Below, one piece after another: positions 34,688 to 42,913 of a stretch of DNA of 50,256 nucleotides (the first letter of the stretch is position 1; each line of letters opens with the position of its first letter). A program made the position numbers and the translations under genes. Below the pieces are notes generated by a model. It saw only the letters and a list, made by a program, of their open reading frames with translations. It had not been told where the DNA came from and searched no databases. The stretch lies in the NCBI GenBank assembly GCA_024642725.1, contig JAHEAO010000017.1, positions 1 to 50,256 on the forward strand, written 5' to 3'. The stretch comes from Paracoccaceae bacterium. Lineage in GTDB: Bacteria > Pseudomonadota > Alphaproteobacteria > Rhodobacterales > Rhodobacteraceae.

Positions 34688-35496
34688 TTACCCCCGCGGG
34701 CCGCGCGCGCCCGGTCCATGAAATCCTTGGCGCGATCCGGATCGACCGCCTTCCATGTGTCGCCGTCAACCTTCAGGGCAGACCCGACGATGCAACCGTC
34801 CGCGATGCGCAGAATATCGGCGATGGTGGCATGTTTGACGCCGGTATTGGCCAGAACCGGTGTATCCGGCAGGACTTTCTTGACCGCTTCAAGATCGACC
34901 ATCCTGGCCGCCTCACCGGTTATCTGACCTGACACCAGCACGGCGTCAGGGATAGAGGAAAACACCGCGCTGCGTGCTCGGTCGGGCAATGGGCGGCGGT
35001 CAAGGCTGTCGGCGAATTCCGCCGAAACGTTATAAAGCATCGCAAGGTCGTGCCGTCCAAGCCGATCGCGATACCGCATGGCGCGCCCGGCATCCGGCGT
35101 CCACGGTCCCATGTCGGATGCATAGGTGCCGGTGAAAATCTCGCGCACGAAAGCCGCGCCGGTGGCGGCTGCCAGCGCCACACTGGACATCGGGTCCCAC
35201 AGGACATTGACACCGAAGGGCACCGAGATCTCGTCGCGCAGCTTGCCGATGACATAGGCCATGGTGGCTGTCGAAGCAGTGTCGACGTTGAATTCGTAGG
35301 GGCGATCGTTTTCGTTGCCGAACATCACCGCGTCGAAACCCGCCCTTTGAAGCGCATTCAGATCATCGAATGCGGCCTCGACCAGATGCTTCAATCCGCC
35401 GTGTGCGTCGTGAAGAGGCGACCCCGGCAATGCCCCCAGATGGACCATGCCGATCACCGGCTTTTTCCGTCCGAAGACCGCCTGAAACTTGCTCAT
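34684..35496 (-). CDS. BtpA/SgcQ-family TIM-barrel protein
   Basis: The 270-residue protein contains KPVIGMVHLGALPGSP (about 12-27), GFDAVMFGNENDRPYEF and the late CIVGSALKVDGDTWKAVDPDRAK segment, characteristic of BtpA/SgcQ. Cyanobacterial BtpA affects photosystem I stability; SgcQ is in an E. coli sugar operon and is of unproven activity. It is the first gene of the five-gene minus-strand operon and is divergent from an aldo/keto reductase. The fold suggests an aldolase or isomerase of a phosphorylated sugar. Confidence 0.88.
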   Translation of the reverse strand: MSKFQAVFGRKKPVIGMVHLGALPGSPLHDAHGGLKHLVEAAFDDLNALQRAGFDAVMFGNENDRPYEFNVDTASTATMAYVIGKLRDEISVPFGVNVLWDPMSSVALAAATGAAFVREIFTGTYASDMGPWTPDAGRAMRYRDRLGRHDLAMLYNVSAEFADSLDRRPLPDRARSAVFSSIPDAVLVSGQITGEAARMVDLEAVKKVLPDTPVLANTGVKHATIADILRIADGCIVGSALKVDGDTWKAVDPDRAKDFMDRARAARGGK

Positions 35497-35591
35497 GCCA
35501 CTTCCCCCACATGCAATTGAGCAAAGCCTAGCGCGTTAAAGGTTTGTTCCCAAGATGAATCATACTAACCTCGGGCAGGCAGGGGGATGGT

Positions 35592-36620
35592 ATGGCTTTA
35601 CAAACAACGCATTGGGACAGGATCGGCAATGGCGGACTGACCTTTACCAAACTGGGGTTCGGGACCGCGCCGCTCGGGAATCTCTATCGCGCAATCACCG
35701 ATCAGGAGGCCGAGGCGATCCTTGACCTCGCCTGGGACAGCGGCGTCCGGTATTTCGATACTGCGCCCCTTTACGGGCTCGGGCTCAGTGAGACCCGATT
35801 GAACCGTTTCCTGCGTGGCAAACCGCGGGACGAATATGTTCTGTCGACGAAGATCGGCCGGCTGCTAAAGGCGACCACGCCTGACAAGCGGGACGGGTTC
35901 GGAAAGTGGTTCGACGTACCGTCGCGAAAAGAGGTCTACGACTATGGCTACGACGGCACGATGCGGTCGTTGGAGTTTTCGCTAGAACGGCTGGGTGCCG
36001 ACCGCGTTGATATCCTCTTTGCGCATGATCTGGACATCTTCAATCACGGCACGCGCGAGGTTCTGGAAGACAAGCTGTCCGAACTCATGGCGGGCGGTTA
36101 CCGGGCGCTGATGCAAATGCGCGACCAAGGCGTGATCCGGGCCTTCGGCGCTGGCGTCAACGAATGGCAATCCTGCCAGTGGCTTGCGGAACGCGGCGAC
36201 TTCGACCTGTTCCTTCTGGCCGGGCGTTACACGCTGCTGGAACAAGAATCGCTGGATTCGTTTCTGCCGCTTTGCGAGGCACGCGGTATCGGTATTGTCA
36301 TTGGCGGACCCTACAATTCCGGCATTCTGGCAACGGGTCCGCGCGAGGGAGCCTTCTACAATTACGATCCCGCGCCGAAAGAGATTCTGCAGCAGGTCGG
36401 CAGGATCGAGGCGGTCTGCAAGGCGCATGGTGTGCGGATGCTGGACGCGGCCTTTCAGTTCCCGCTTTACCACCCCGCAGTGGTGTCGGTGATTCCCGGC
36501 GGGCAGGGTGTGGCCGAGATGGAATCGAACCTAACGGCGTCGAAAGCCGCGATACCGGCCGCGGTCTGGCACGACCTGAAGGCAGAAGGGCTTGTCCGTC
36601 AGGACGCCCCCACCCCCTGA
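35592..36620 (+). CDS. Aldo/keto reductase, L-fucose/D-threo-aldose dehydrogenase type
   Basis: The 342-residue (alpha/beta)8-barrel has the catalytic tetrad: Asp and Tyr in YFDTAPLYGLGLSE (about 54-67), Lys in LSTKIGRLL (about 89) and His in LFAHDLD (about 142-148). Length and the C-terminal VVSVIPGGQG are typical of dehydrogenases that oxidise L-fucose, L-galactose or D-arabinose to the 1,5-lactone with NAD(P). The next gene, 10 bases on, is a matching lactonase. The fucose assignment follows from that pair and from the FucU gene at 25120. Confidence 0.87.
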   Translation: MALQTTHWDRIGNGGLTFTKLGFGTAPLGNLYRAITDQEAEAILDLAWDSGVRYFDTAPLYGLGLSETRLNRFLRGKPRDEYVLSTKIGRLLKATTPDKRDGFGKWFDVPSRKEVYDYGYDGTMRSLEFSLERLGADRVDILFAHDLDIFNHGTREVLEDKLSELMAGGYRALMQMRDQGVIRAFGAGVNEWQSCQWLAERGDFDLFLLAGRYTLLEQESLDSFLPLCEARGIGIVIGGPYNSGILATGPREGAFYNYDPAPKEILQQVGRIEAVCKAHGVRMLDAAFQFPLYHPAVVSVIPGGQGVAEMESNLTASKAAIPAAVWHDLKAEGLVRQDAPTP

Positions 36621-36630
36621 GGAAGCAACG

Positions 36631-37470
36631 ATGGTCCAGATCGACGCGCATCAGCATTACTGGGACCCCGCAAGGGGCGATTACGACTGGATGCCGAGGG
36701 ACAACGCGGTTCTGAACCGGTCGTATGGTCCGGCGGATCTGTCAGCGAAGCTGGCTGAAGCCGGGGTCACTCATACCGTTCTTGTGCAGGCTGCGGCGAC
36801 GGTCGCGGAGACTGAATACATGCTGGGGATCGCCGATGCGACGCCATCGGTCGCGGGTGTCGTCGGTTGGGTGGATTTCGAGAAGCCGGGCCACATGGCG
36901 GATCTGAAACGGTTGGCCGAGCACCCGAAATTCCTTGGCGTGAGGCCGATGATTCAAGATATCGACGACGACGGCTGGATGCTGCGCGACGATGTCCAAT
37001 GGGGCTATCGCGCGGTCTGCGATCTGGGGCTGACCTTCGACGCACTTGGCTTTCCCCGGCACCTGGCGAATTTCCTTGTGCTGCTGAAACGGTACCCGGA
37101 CATGCGGGTTGTCATCGACCATTGCATGAAACCGCAGATCGCTTTTCATAATGCAGAAGATTTCGACTTCTGGGCAGACGGCATGTCGCGACTGGCCGAG
37201 ACGGGGGCCTATTGCAAACTGTCGGGTCTTGTGACCGAAGCCGGCGAACACTGGACCGTTACGCAGTTGCGCCCTTATGCCTGCCACGTCCTGTCCCGCT
37301 TCGGTGCGGATCGCGTGATGTGGGGGTCGGACTGGCCGGTGGTCCGGTTGCGTGCGGACTACGCGGGCTGGCGGTCAGCTGCGCTGGAACTGACGGGCCG
37401 ATTGTCGCCACAGGATCAGGCCCGTGTCTTTGGCGGGACCGCTGCGGAGTTTTACGGGCTTTCGGTCTGA
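36631..37470 (+). CDS. Amidohydrolase-fold sugar lactonase (L-fuconolactonase type)
   Basis: The 279-residue protein begins with metal-site IDAHQHYWDP (about 3-12), followed by VIDHCMKPQI (about 158) and RVMWGSDWPVVRL (about 227-239), which identify the fuconolactonase/PDC-lactonase branch of the amidohydrolases. It would hydrolyse the lactone made by the preceding dehydrogenase. The ATG at 36631 follows GAGGAAGC. The end overlaps the convergent PfkB kinase gene by 19 bases. Confidence 0.88.
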   Translation: MVQIDAHQHYWDPARGDYDWMPRDNAVLNRSYGPADLSAKLAEAGVTHTVLVQAAATVAETEYMLGIADATPSVAGVVGWVDFEKPGHMADLKRLAEHPKFLGVRPMIQDIDDDGWMLRDDVQWGYRAVCDLGLTFDALGFPRHLANFLVLLKRYPDMRVVIDHCMKPQIAFHNAEDFDFWADGMSRLAETGAYCKLSGLVTEAGEHWTVTQLRPYACHVLSRFGADRVMWGSDWPVVRLRADYAGWRSAALELTGRLSPQDQARVFGGTAAEFYGLSV

Positions 37471-38357
37471 GGCTTCAGGAAAGCCGCGACGGTTTGTGGA
37501 GTAATATTTGCGCGCTCTGCGACCGGGGTTGAAACATGCAGCGCTGCGGCGGCCTGTGCAAAAGCCGTTGCCTTGGCGAGCGGCGCCTCCAAAGCCAGTC
37601 GCGCGGCCAGAGCACCGATGAACGCATCACCCGCGCCATGGGTGGAAATCGGTCGCACCTTGTAGGCAGGCATGCGCGATGTTGAGCCATTCTGGCAAAG
37701 AACAAGCCCCTCGCCGCCCAGAGTCAGGATGACGTTTGGCACGGAGCGGCAGAGCACCCGGGCAGCCTGCACCGGGTCCAGCCCGGCATCGTCCCGACCG
37801 AGCAGGTCGGCGGCCTCGACCCGGTTCACGATGAGCAGGTCCACCTGCCTGAGCAGGTCGGATTCCGTAATTCGCGCCGGTGCTGCGTTCAAAATGACCA
37901 TTCGGCCCGCAGCGCGGGAAGCAGTTGCGATGGCAAGGTTGGCCGGGCCGGGAATCTCGTTCTGCAAGAGAACCACGCGTGCAGAATCCGGGATCGTAAT
38001 GCGCGCCGGGTCGATGTCGCGATTGACGCCGGAAACGATGACCGCACCGTAATCCCCGCCCGCTTCGACGATCGCGACGCTCATCCCCGATGCGCCCGGG
38101 CGTTGCATTACCTGACGGGAATCAACGTTGCCTGTAACAAGATCCGCCAGCAGGCGCTGGCCGAAGTCGTCATGACCAACGCAACCCGCCATCGCGGTCG
38201 GGACGCCCATCTTTGCTGCTGCAATGGCTTGGTTGCCGCCCTTTCCGCCCATCCGGTAGTCGACATTATTGCCAACTACAGTCTCGTCTGGGCGTGGCAA
38301 ATGCGGTGCGGTCACGATGACGTCGAGGTGAAGCGCGCCGACCACGAAAACCGACAT
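37452..38357 (-). CDS. PfkB-family carbohydrate kinase (second ribokinase-like)
   Basis: The 301-residue kinase has YRMGGKGGNQAIAAAKMGVP (about 32-51) and STHGAGDAFIGALAARL (about 238-254), the two PfkB signatures. It starts one base inside the end of the TIM-barrel isomerase gene, so the two are translationally coupled and it is the last gene of the Dpp-dipeptidase-isomerase-kinase operon. It shares only the family motifs with the kinase at 24197, so the two probably act on different sugars. Confidence 0.9.
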   Translation of the reverse strand: MSVFVVGALHLDVIVTAPHLPRPDETVVGNNVDYRMGGKGGNQAIAAAKMGVPTAMAGCVGHDDFGQRLLADLVTGNVDSRQVMQRPGASGMSVAIVEAGGDYGAVIVSGVNRDIDPARITIPDSARVVLLQNEIPGPANLAIATASRAAGRMVILNAAPARITESDLLRQVDLLIVNRVEAADLLGRDDAGLDPVQAARVLCRSVPNVILTLGGEGLVLCQNGSTSRMPAYKVRPISTHGAGDAFIGALAARLALEAPLAKATAFAQAAAALHVSTPVAERANITPQTVAAFLKPQTESP

Positions 38358-39325
38358 CAGGATTTTCCGTAAAGCGCGTTCGCCACGATCCTCTGGCTGA
38401 TTGCGGCATCCTGCCGGGCGATGGCGGCGGCCAGAGCGCTATTGCCACGCAGGGTTTCAGCCACGGCCCGCAGGCGGTCTGCCATCAGCAGGTTCGTACG
38501 CGCCTCCTCAACCGGGCTCAGCCCGCCGTGGTCCGGGAAGGTGTCGAAATAGATGACGCCGTCATAGCCGATGCGGTCCAGTTCAACGAAGAGTTCGACG
38601 GTCTGCACGGGATGCACGCTGCCCACCATCAGCCCGTCGTCGCGCTTGCCATAACCATCGTTCAGGTGGACCCCCAGAAGCCGGGAATGGCGGGCGACAA
38701 GATGCGCGGCATGCGCGGGCATTTCATCGGCATATAGCACATGCGCGAAATCGAGGGTGACGCCCGTGTTGCGGCGACCCGCCTCTTTGACCGCCAAAAG
38801 CGTCGTGCCGATATCTGGCATCAGCGCATAGGCGCGGGGTTCGTTCGGTTTGTATTCGATGGCAATATCGAGCGCGGGGTTGTGGTCGGCGACCTCGGCG
38901 ATGGCCGCGACCGTGTCGTCCCACATCCGGGCGTAGTCCACCTGAAACGAATAGTCGAACCCGTCCTGCCCCATCCAGAGCGTCATCAGCGTTCCGCCCA
39001 TTTCGGCCAATGCGTCAAGGCCGCTCTTGGTCAGGTCTATGGCGTCGCGGCGGGTCTTGGGATCGGGGTTGGTGAACGCGCCGATCGCAAAGCCGGGATC
39101 GGTATAATAGCGCATCGCAAGACCATTGAGTGCCATACCCTGATCGGCCAGCAGCCAGGCCAAGTTGGCCGGATCATGGGCGGTGAAGTGGTCAGGGTAG
39201 TTGAGGTCGGCAGCGTCGAGTCCGCCCACCTTCCCGGCGCCGGCAATCATCTCGGCCACCGAGGCACCGCTGGTCTTGAAGGCATTCAGCCGGGCGGCGT
39301 ATTTCGGCTTGTTCGAAACCGCGAT
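38357..39325 (-). CDS. Sugar phosphate isomerase/epimerase-like TIM barrel, probable AUC start
   Basis: The protein is a xylose-isomerase-like TIM barrel with metal-site segments ALDIAIEYKPNEP, TGVTLDFAHVL, GVHLNDGYGKRDDG and VIYFDTFPDHGG. The first conventional in-frame start is a GTG at 39259, but that would remove beta-strand 1. In frame upstream the codons read ATC-GCG-GTT-TCG-AAC-AAG-CCG and so on, giving AVSNKPKYAARLNAFKTS, which looks like a real N-terminus, and the codon two before it is the dipeptidase stop. A GGGGGGG run lies 7 bases before the ATC. I therefore place the start at ATC 39325 (322 residues). Confidence 0.75.
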   Translation of the reverse strand: MAVSNKPKYAARLNAFKTSGASVAEMIAGAGKVGGLDAADLNYPDHFTAHDPANLAWLLADQGMALNGLAMRYYTDPGFAIGAFTNPDPKTRRDAIDLTKSGLDALAEMGGTLMTLWMGQDGFDYSFQVDYARMWDDTVAAIAEVADHNPALDIAIEYKPNEPRAYALMPDIGTTLLAVKEAGRRNTGVTLDFAHVLYADEMPAHAAHLVARHSRLLGVHLNDGYGKRDDGLMVGSVHPVQTVELFVELDRIGYDGVIYFDTFPDHGGLSPVEEARTNLLMADRLRAVAETLRGNSALAAAIARQDAAISQRIVANALYGKS

Positions 39326-39328
39326 GGT

Positions 39329-40396
39329 TCAGCCCCCCCATGTGCGGCGCAGCACTGCGATCCAGTTTTCGTGGCAGATCTTGCGCATCAGCTCTGGTCC
39401 GTAGCCATGATCGATCATCGCTTGTTGCAGCACGGGCAGGCCGGCGACATCGGTTATGTCCTGCGGCACCGTGGCGCCGTCGAAATCGGACCCGAGACCA
39501 ACCCGGTCTTCGCCCAGATGTTCGATGAGGTGATCGAGATGGCGCAGCATCGGTTCCAGCGTCATGGCGGGCGACTTGCGGCCATCAGGGCGCAGGAACA
39601 CGGTAGCGAAATTCAGCCCGACCATGCCGTCGGATTCCCGGATCACCGCAAGCTGGCGGTCGGTCAGGTTTCGGGTGCTCGGCGTCACCGCATGGGCGTT
39701 CGAATGGGTGGCAACGAGCGGCGCGTCAGAGATTTTCGCGATATCGTCAAAGCCCTTTTCGTTCAGGTGTGAAAGGTCGAGCATGATCTTCAGCTTGTTG
39801 CATTCCCGAACCAGCGCCTTGCCCGCATCAGTCAGGCCCGGCCCGGTATCAGGATCGCCGGGATAGCGGAAAGGTACGCCGTGGCCGAACACCGTCGGGC
39901 GGCTCCAGACCGGTCCGAGGCTGCGCAATCCGGCGGCGTGCCAGACATGCAGGGCATCAAGGTCAGGGCCGATCGGCTCTGCCCCTTCGAAATGCATGAT
40001 CGCCGAAATCTTGCCGGTGTCGAAGCAGTGCTGCAGCTCTGCCGCTGTCCGGCAGATCTTGAAGTCGTCGGGGGCGGCGCGTTCCATCCACATCAGGTGG
40101 CCCGCCATCGCCAGCGCGACGGGCTGTGCCGCGAGATGGCCAATCAGCGCGTCAAGCGGCATGTCGTATGGCGGCGCATCCATGATCGCGTCGCGGTCGG
40201 CGGAATCATGGGGTTCGGGCGACGAGATATAGATGGCGAAGAACCCGCCCGCAAAACCTCCCTTTCGCATCCGCGGCAGGTCCATATGACCCTTGCCTTC
40301 GCCCTTCAGCCAGATGGCTTCGCGGTTTGCGGGATCGCGCAGCAGCCGCAGCAGGAAATCGTTGTGGCCGTCGAAAACTGGAATCGGTTTGGTCAA
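39329..40396 (-). CDS. Dipeptidase (membrane/renal dipeptidase family M19)
   Basis: The 355-residue zinc dipeptidase has the metal-site HND (VFDGHNDFLLRL, about 7-18), the bridging Glu in AIMHFEGAEPIG, DLSHLNEKGF, VATHSNAHAV and GLGSDFDGAT. The start is TTG at 40396, overlapping the end of the dppF-like gene by 4 bases (TTGA), with AGGAACAGG as ribosome site; the longer upstream frame lies inside dppF. Members hydrolyse dipeptides, some of them D-residue or beta-lactam substrates. It is cotranscribed with the importer. Confidence 0.92.
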   Translation of the reverse strand: MTKPIPVFDGHNDFLLRLLRDPANREAIWLKGEGKGHMDLPRMRKGGFAGGFFAIYISSPEPHDSADRDAIMDAPPYDMPLDALIGHLAAQPVALAMAGHLMWMERAAPDDFKICRTAAELQHCFDTGKISAIMHFEGAEPIGPDLDALHVWHAAGLRSLGPVWSRPTVFGHGVPFRYPGDPDTGPGLTDAGKALVRECNKLKIMLDLSHLNEKGFDDIAKISDAPLVATHSNAHAVTPSTRNLTDRQLAVIRESDGMVGLNFATVFLRPDGRKSPAMTLEPMLRHLDHLIEHLGEDRVGLGSDFDGATVPQDITDVAGLPVLQQAMIDHGYGPELMRKICHENWIAVLRRTWGG

Positions 40397-41166
40397 CTTG
40401 CCTGTTCCTCTTGAGCTGCGCGGTAGCCGAGGCTCGCGATCAGCAATTTGCGTGTATAGTCCTGCGTGGCGCTGCGCGATTGCAGGCTGGCGCGGGTCAT
40501 TTCCTCGACTGCCTGACCGTGCTGCATGACCATCAGACGTTCGCACATATGTGCGACAACCGAAAGGTCGTGGCTGACCAGAACGTAAGTCAGGCCGCGT
40601 TCGCCCCGGATGCGATCGAGAAGGTTCAGAACTTCGGCCTGAATCGAGGCGTCGAGCGCCGAGGTCGGTTCGTCGAGCAGAAGGATGCGGGGCTCTAGGA
40701 TCAGCGCGCGGGCGATGGCGACGCGCTGGCGTTGGCCGCCTGAAAGCTGGTGCGGATAGCGAAAGCGGAAGCCCTTGCCTAGGCCGACATCCTCAAGTGC
40801 TTGTTCGACGCGGGTCTCTCGGTCGGAAAACCCGTGGATCGCCAGCGGCTCGGACAGCACCTTGTCGACGGTGTGACGCGGGTGCAGCGAGGCGTAAGGG
40901 TCCTGAAACACCATCTGGACCTTGCGGTAGAAGTCGGGGCGGCGGTCATCGGCAAGCTGCTGGCCATCGATGCGGATCGTGCCGCCGGTGACCGGGGCAA
41001 GCCCGCAGATCGCGCGCAGCACGGTCGATTTTCCCGACCCGCTTTCGCCGACGATGCCGTAGCTTTCGCCTTCGGCCACCGCGAAGGACACCCCGCGCAC
41101 GGCGTGGACGCGTTCGGCCCCTTTCGAGAAGGTGACGTTGAGGTCCTTGATATCGAGAAGCGCCAT
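40393..41166 (-). CDS. Dipeptide/oligopeptide-type ABC importer ATPase (DppF/OppF type)
   Basis: The 257-residue ATPase has Walker A GESGSGKSTVLRA (about 39-51), the signature [15 protein letters not shown] and Walker B ILLLDEPTSALD. It overlaps the DppD-like gene by one base (TGATG). The C-terminal extension usual for the OppF group is short. Its importer may carry sugars instead of peptides; see the operon finding. Confidence 0.92.
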   Translation of the reverse strand: MALLDIKDLNVTFSKGAERVHAVRGVSFAVAEGESYGIVGESGSGKSTVLRAICGLAPVTGGTIRIDGQQLADDRRPDFYRKVQMVFQDPYASLHPRHTVDKVLSEPLAIHGFSDRETRVEQALEDVGLGKGFRFRYPHQLSGGQRQRVAIARALILEPRILLLDEPTSALDASIQAEVLNLLDRIRGERGLTYVLVSHDLSVVAHMCERLMVMQHGQAVEEMTRASLQSRSATQDYTRKLLIASLGYRAAQEEQAS

Positions 41167-41999
41167 CAGAGTGCCCAGGCCTCGTCGCGCTGCAATGTCG
41201 GCAGCGGCCGTTCGCCGCCTTCGATCTTGGGCAGGCAGTTGAAAAGCCCCTTTGTGTAGGGGTGCTTGGCACGGGTCAGTTCGGTCGCCTTGACTTCTTC
41301 GACCACCTGCCCCGCGTACATCACCAGCACCCGGTCGCAGAAGGACGAAACAAGCCGCAGGTCGTGGCTGATGAAGATCAGGCCCATGCCTCGTTCGCTG
41401 ACCAACCGGTCGAGGATGCGCAGCACTTCGATCTGCACCGTGACGTCGAGCGCCGAGGTCGGTTCATCTGCGATCAGCAATTCCGGTTCGGTGACCAGCA
41501 TCATCGCGATCATCGCGCGCTGCCCCATACCGCCGGACAGTTCGTGCGGATAGGCGTTCATCACGCGTTCGGGGTCCCGGATCTGCACGGCGTTCAGCAT
41601 CTCGAGCCCGCGTTCCTGCGCTTCGGCTTTGGTCGCCTTGCGATGGGTTCGGTAGGTTTCTGTCAGTTGCCGACCGATGGTCATTACTGGGTTCAGTGAG
41701 AATTTCGGATCCTGCATGACCATGCTGATCCGCTCGCCCCTGATGTCGCGCCACTGCGCCTTAGTGGCTTGTCGCAGGTCGGTGCCGTCGAACTCCAGCC
41801 GGTCAGCGGTGGCTTTGCCGGGCGGCGGCGTCAGGCCGAGGATGGCCCGGCCGGTCTGTGACTTGCCCGACCCGGATTCACCGACGATGCCGAGGCGTTC
41901 CCGGCCCATCGCGAAGGAGACGCCGCGCACGACCTCGACCGGGCCCTGCCGGGACGGGAAGGCGATGCGCAGGTTCTTGACGTTCAGAAGATCGGTCAT
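41166..41999 (-). CDS. Dipeptide/oligopeptide-type ABC importer ATPase (DppD/OppD type)
   Basis: The 277-residue ATPase has Walker A GESGSGKSQTGRAILG (about 37-52), signature ELSGGMGQRAMIAMM, Walker B LLIADEPTSALD and the C-terminal HPYTKGLFNCLP segment with its conserved cluster that marks the OppD/DppD group. It overlaps the upstream permease gene by 4 bases (ATGA). Confidence 0.93.
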   Translation of the reverse strand: MTDLLNVKNLRIAFPSRQGPVEVVRGVSFAMGRERLGIVGESGSGKSQTGRAILGLTPPPGKATADRLEFDGTDLRQATKAQWRDIRGERISMVMQDPKFSLNPVMTIGRQLTETYRTHRKATKAEAQERGLEMLNAVQIRDPERVMNAYPHELSGGMGQRAMIAMMLVTEPELLIADEPTSALDVTVQIEVLRILDRLVSERGMGLIFISHDLRLVSSFCDRVLVMYAGQVVEEVKATELTRAKHPYTKGLFNCLPKIEGGERPLPTLQRDEAWAL

Positions 42000-42913
42000 C
42001 CCCGCCCTTTCGGATCAAGCACGTCGCGCAGCCCGTCGCCAAGCAGGTTGAAACCAAGCGAGACGGTGAAGATGGCGATGCCGGGCATGGTCGCGACCCA
42101 CCAGAAATCCAAAAGGAAGCGGCGACCAGCGGCGATCATGGCGCCCCATTCGGGCTGCGGAGGCTGTGCGCCCAGCCCCAGAAAGCCGAGCCCTGCCGCC
42201 GTCAGGATGATGCCTGCCATGTCGAGCGTCACCCGGATAATGACAGAGGACAAGCACAGCGGCACGACATGGCCCGAGATTATTCGAAGGCTGGAGGCCC
42301 CCTGCAAACGGATCGCCGCTATATAGTCGGTGTCGCGGATCGTCAGAGTTTCAGCGCGGGCAAGCCGGGCATAGGGTGGCCAGCTGGTGATGGCGATGGC
42401 GATGATTGCGTTTTCGATGCCAGGGCCGAGGGCAGCGACGAAGGCCAGCGCAAGGATCAGCCGGGGGAAGGCGAGGAAGATGTCGGTGATCCGCATCAGG
42501 ATCGTGTCGGTCCAGCCGCCGAAATAGCCCGCCGTTGTGCCGACCAAGAGGCCGATCGGCGTGGCGATGATCGCGACCAGCGCCACCACCATCAGTGTCA
42601 GCCGTGATCCATGCACGACCCGGCTGAAGATGTCGCGGGCCTGATCGTCGGTGCCCATCAGGTGGTCCCATGATGGCGGCACCAGACGCGCGGTGCGCAG
42701 ATCGCCGCTGATCAGCGGGTCATAGGGCGCTATGAGGTCAGCGAAGATTGCGACAAGAACCAAGAGCAGAACGATCCCGAGCCCGATCATCGCCAGCTTG
42801 TTCTGCCGGAAGGCCAGCCATGTCCGGTACATCTGGCCCAGCCGCGCCTGCCGACGCGAGGTCGGCTGATCGGACAGAAGCCATTCGCGGCGAGGTGTAT
42901 CTGCGACACTCAT
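41996..42913 (-). CDS. Dipeptide/oligopeptide-type ABC importer permease (DppC/OppC type)
   Basis: The 305-residue permease starts at 42913 (MSVADTPRREWLL) and shows DppC order: a cytoplasmic N-terminus, TM1 (MIGLGIVLLLVLVAIFADLIAPYDP), the HLMGTDDQARDIFSRVVHGSR segment, and the EAA-type loop (YIAAIRLQGASSLRIISGHVVP). It overlaps the dppB-like gene by 4 bases. The open frame upstream of this ATG lies inside dppB. Confidence 0.94.
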   Translation of the reverse strand: MSVADTPRREWLLSDQPTSRRQARLGQMYRTWLAFRQNKLAMIGLGIVLLLVLVAIFADLIAPYDPLISGDLRTARLVPPSWDHLMGTDDQARDIFSRVVHGSRLTLMVVALVAIIATPIGLLVGTTAGYFGGWTDTILMRITDIFLAFPRLILALAFVAALGPGIENAIIAIAITSWPPYARLARAETLTIRDTDYIAAIRLQGASSLRIISGHVVPLCLSSVIIRVTLDMAGIILTAAGLGFLGLGAQPPQPEWGAMIAAGRRFLLDFWWVATMPGIAIFTVSLGFNLLGDGLRDVLDPKGRG

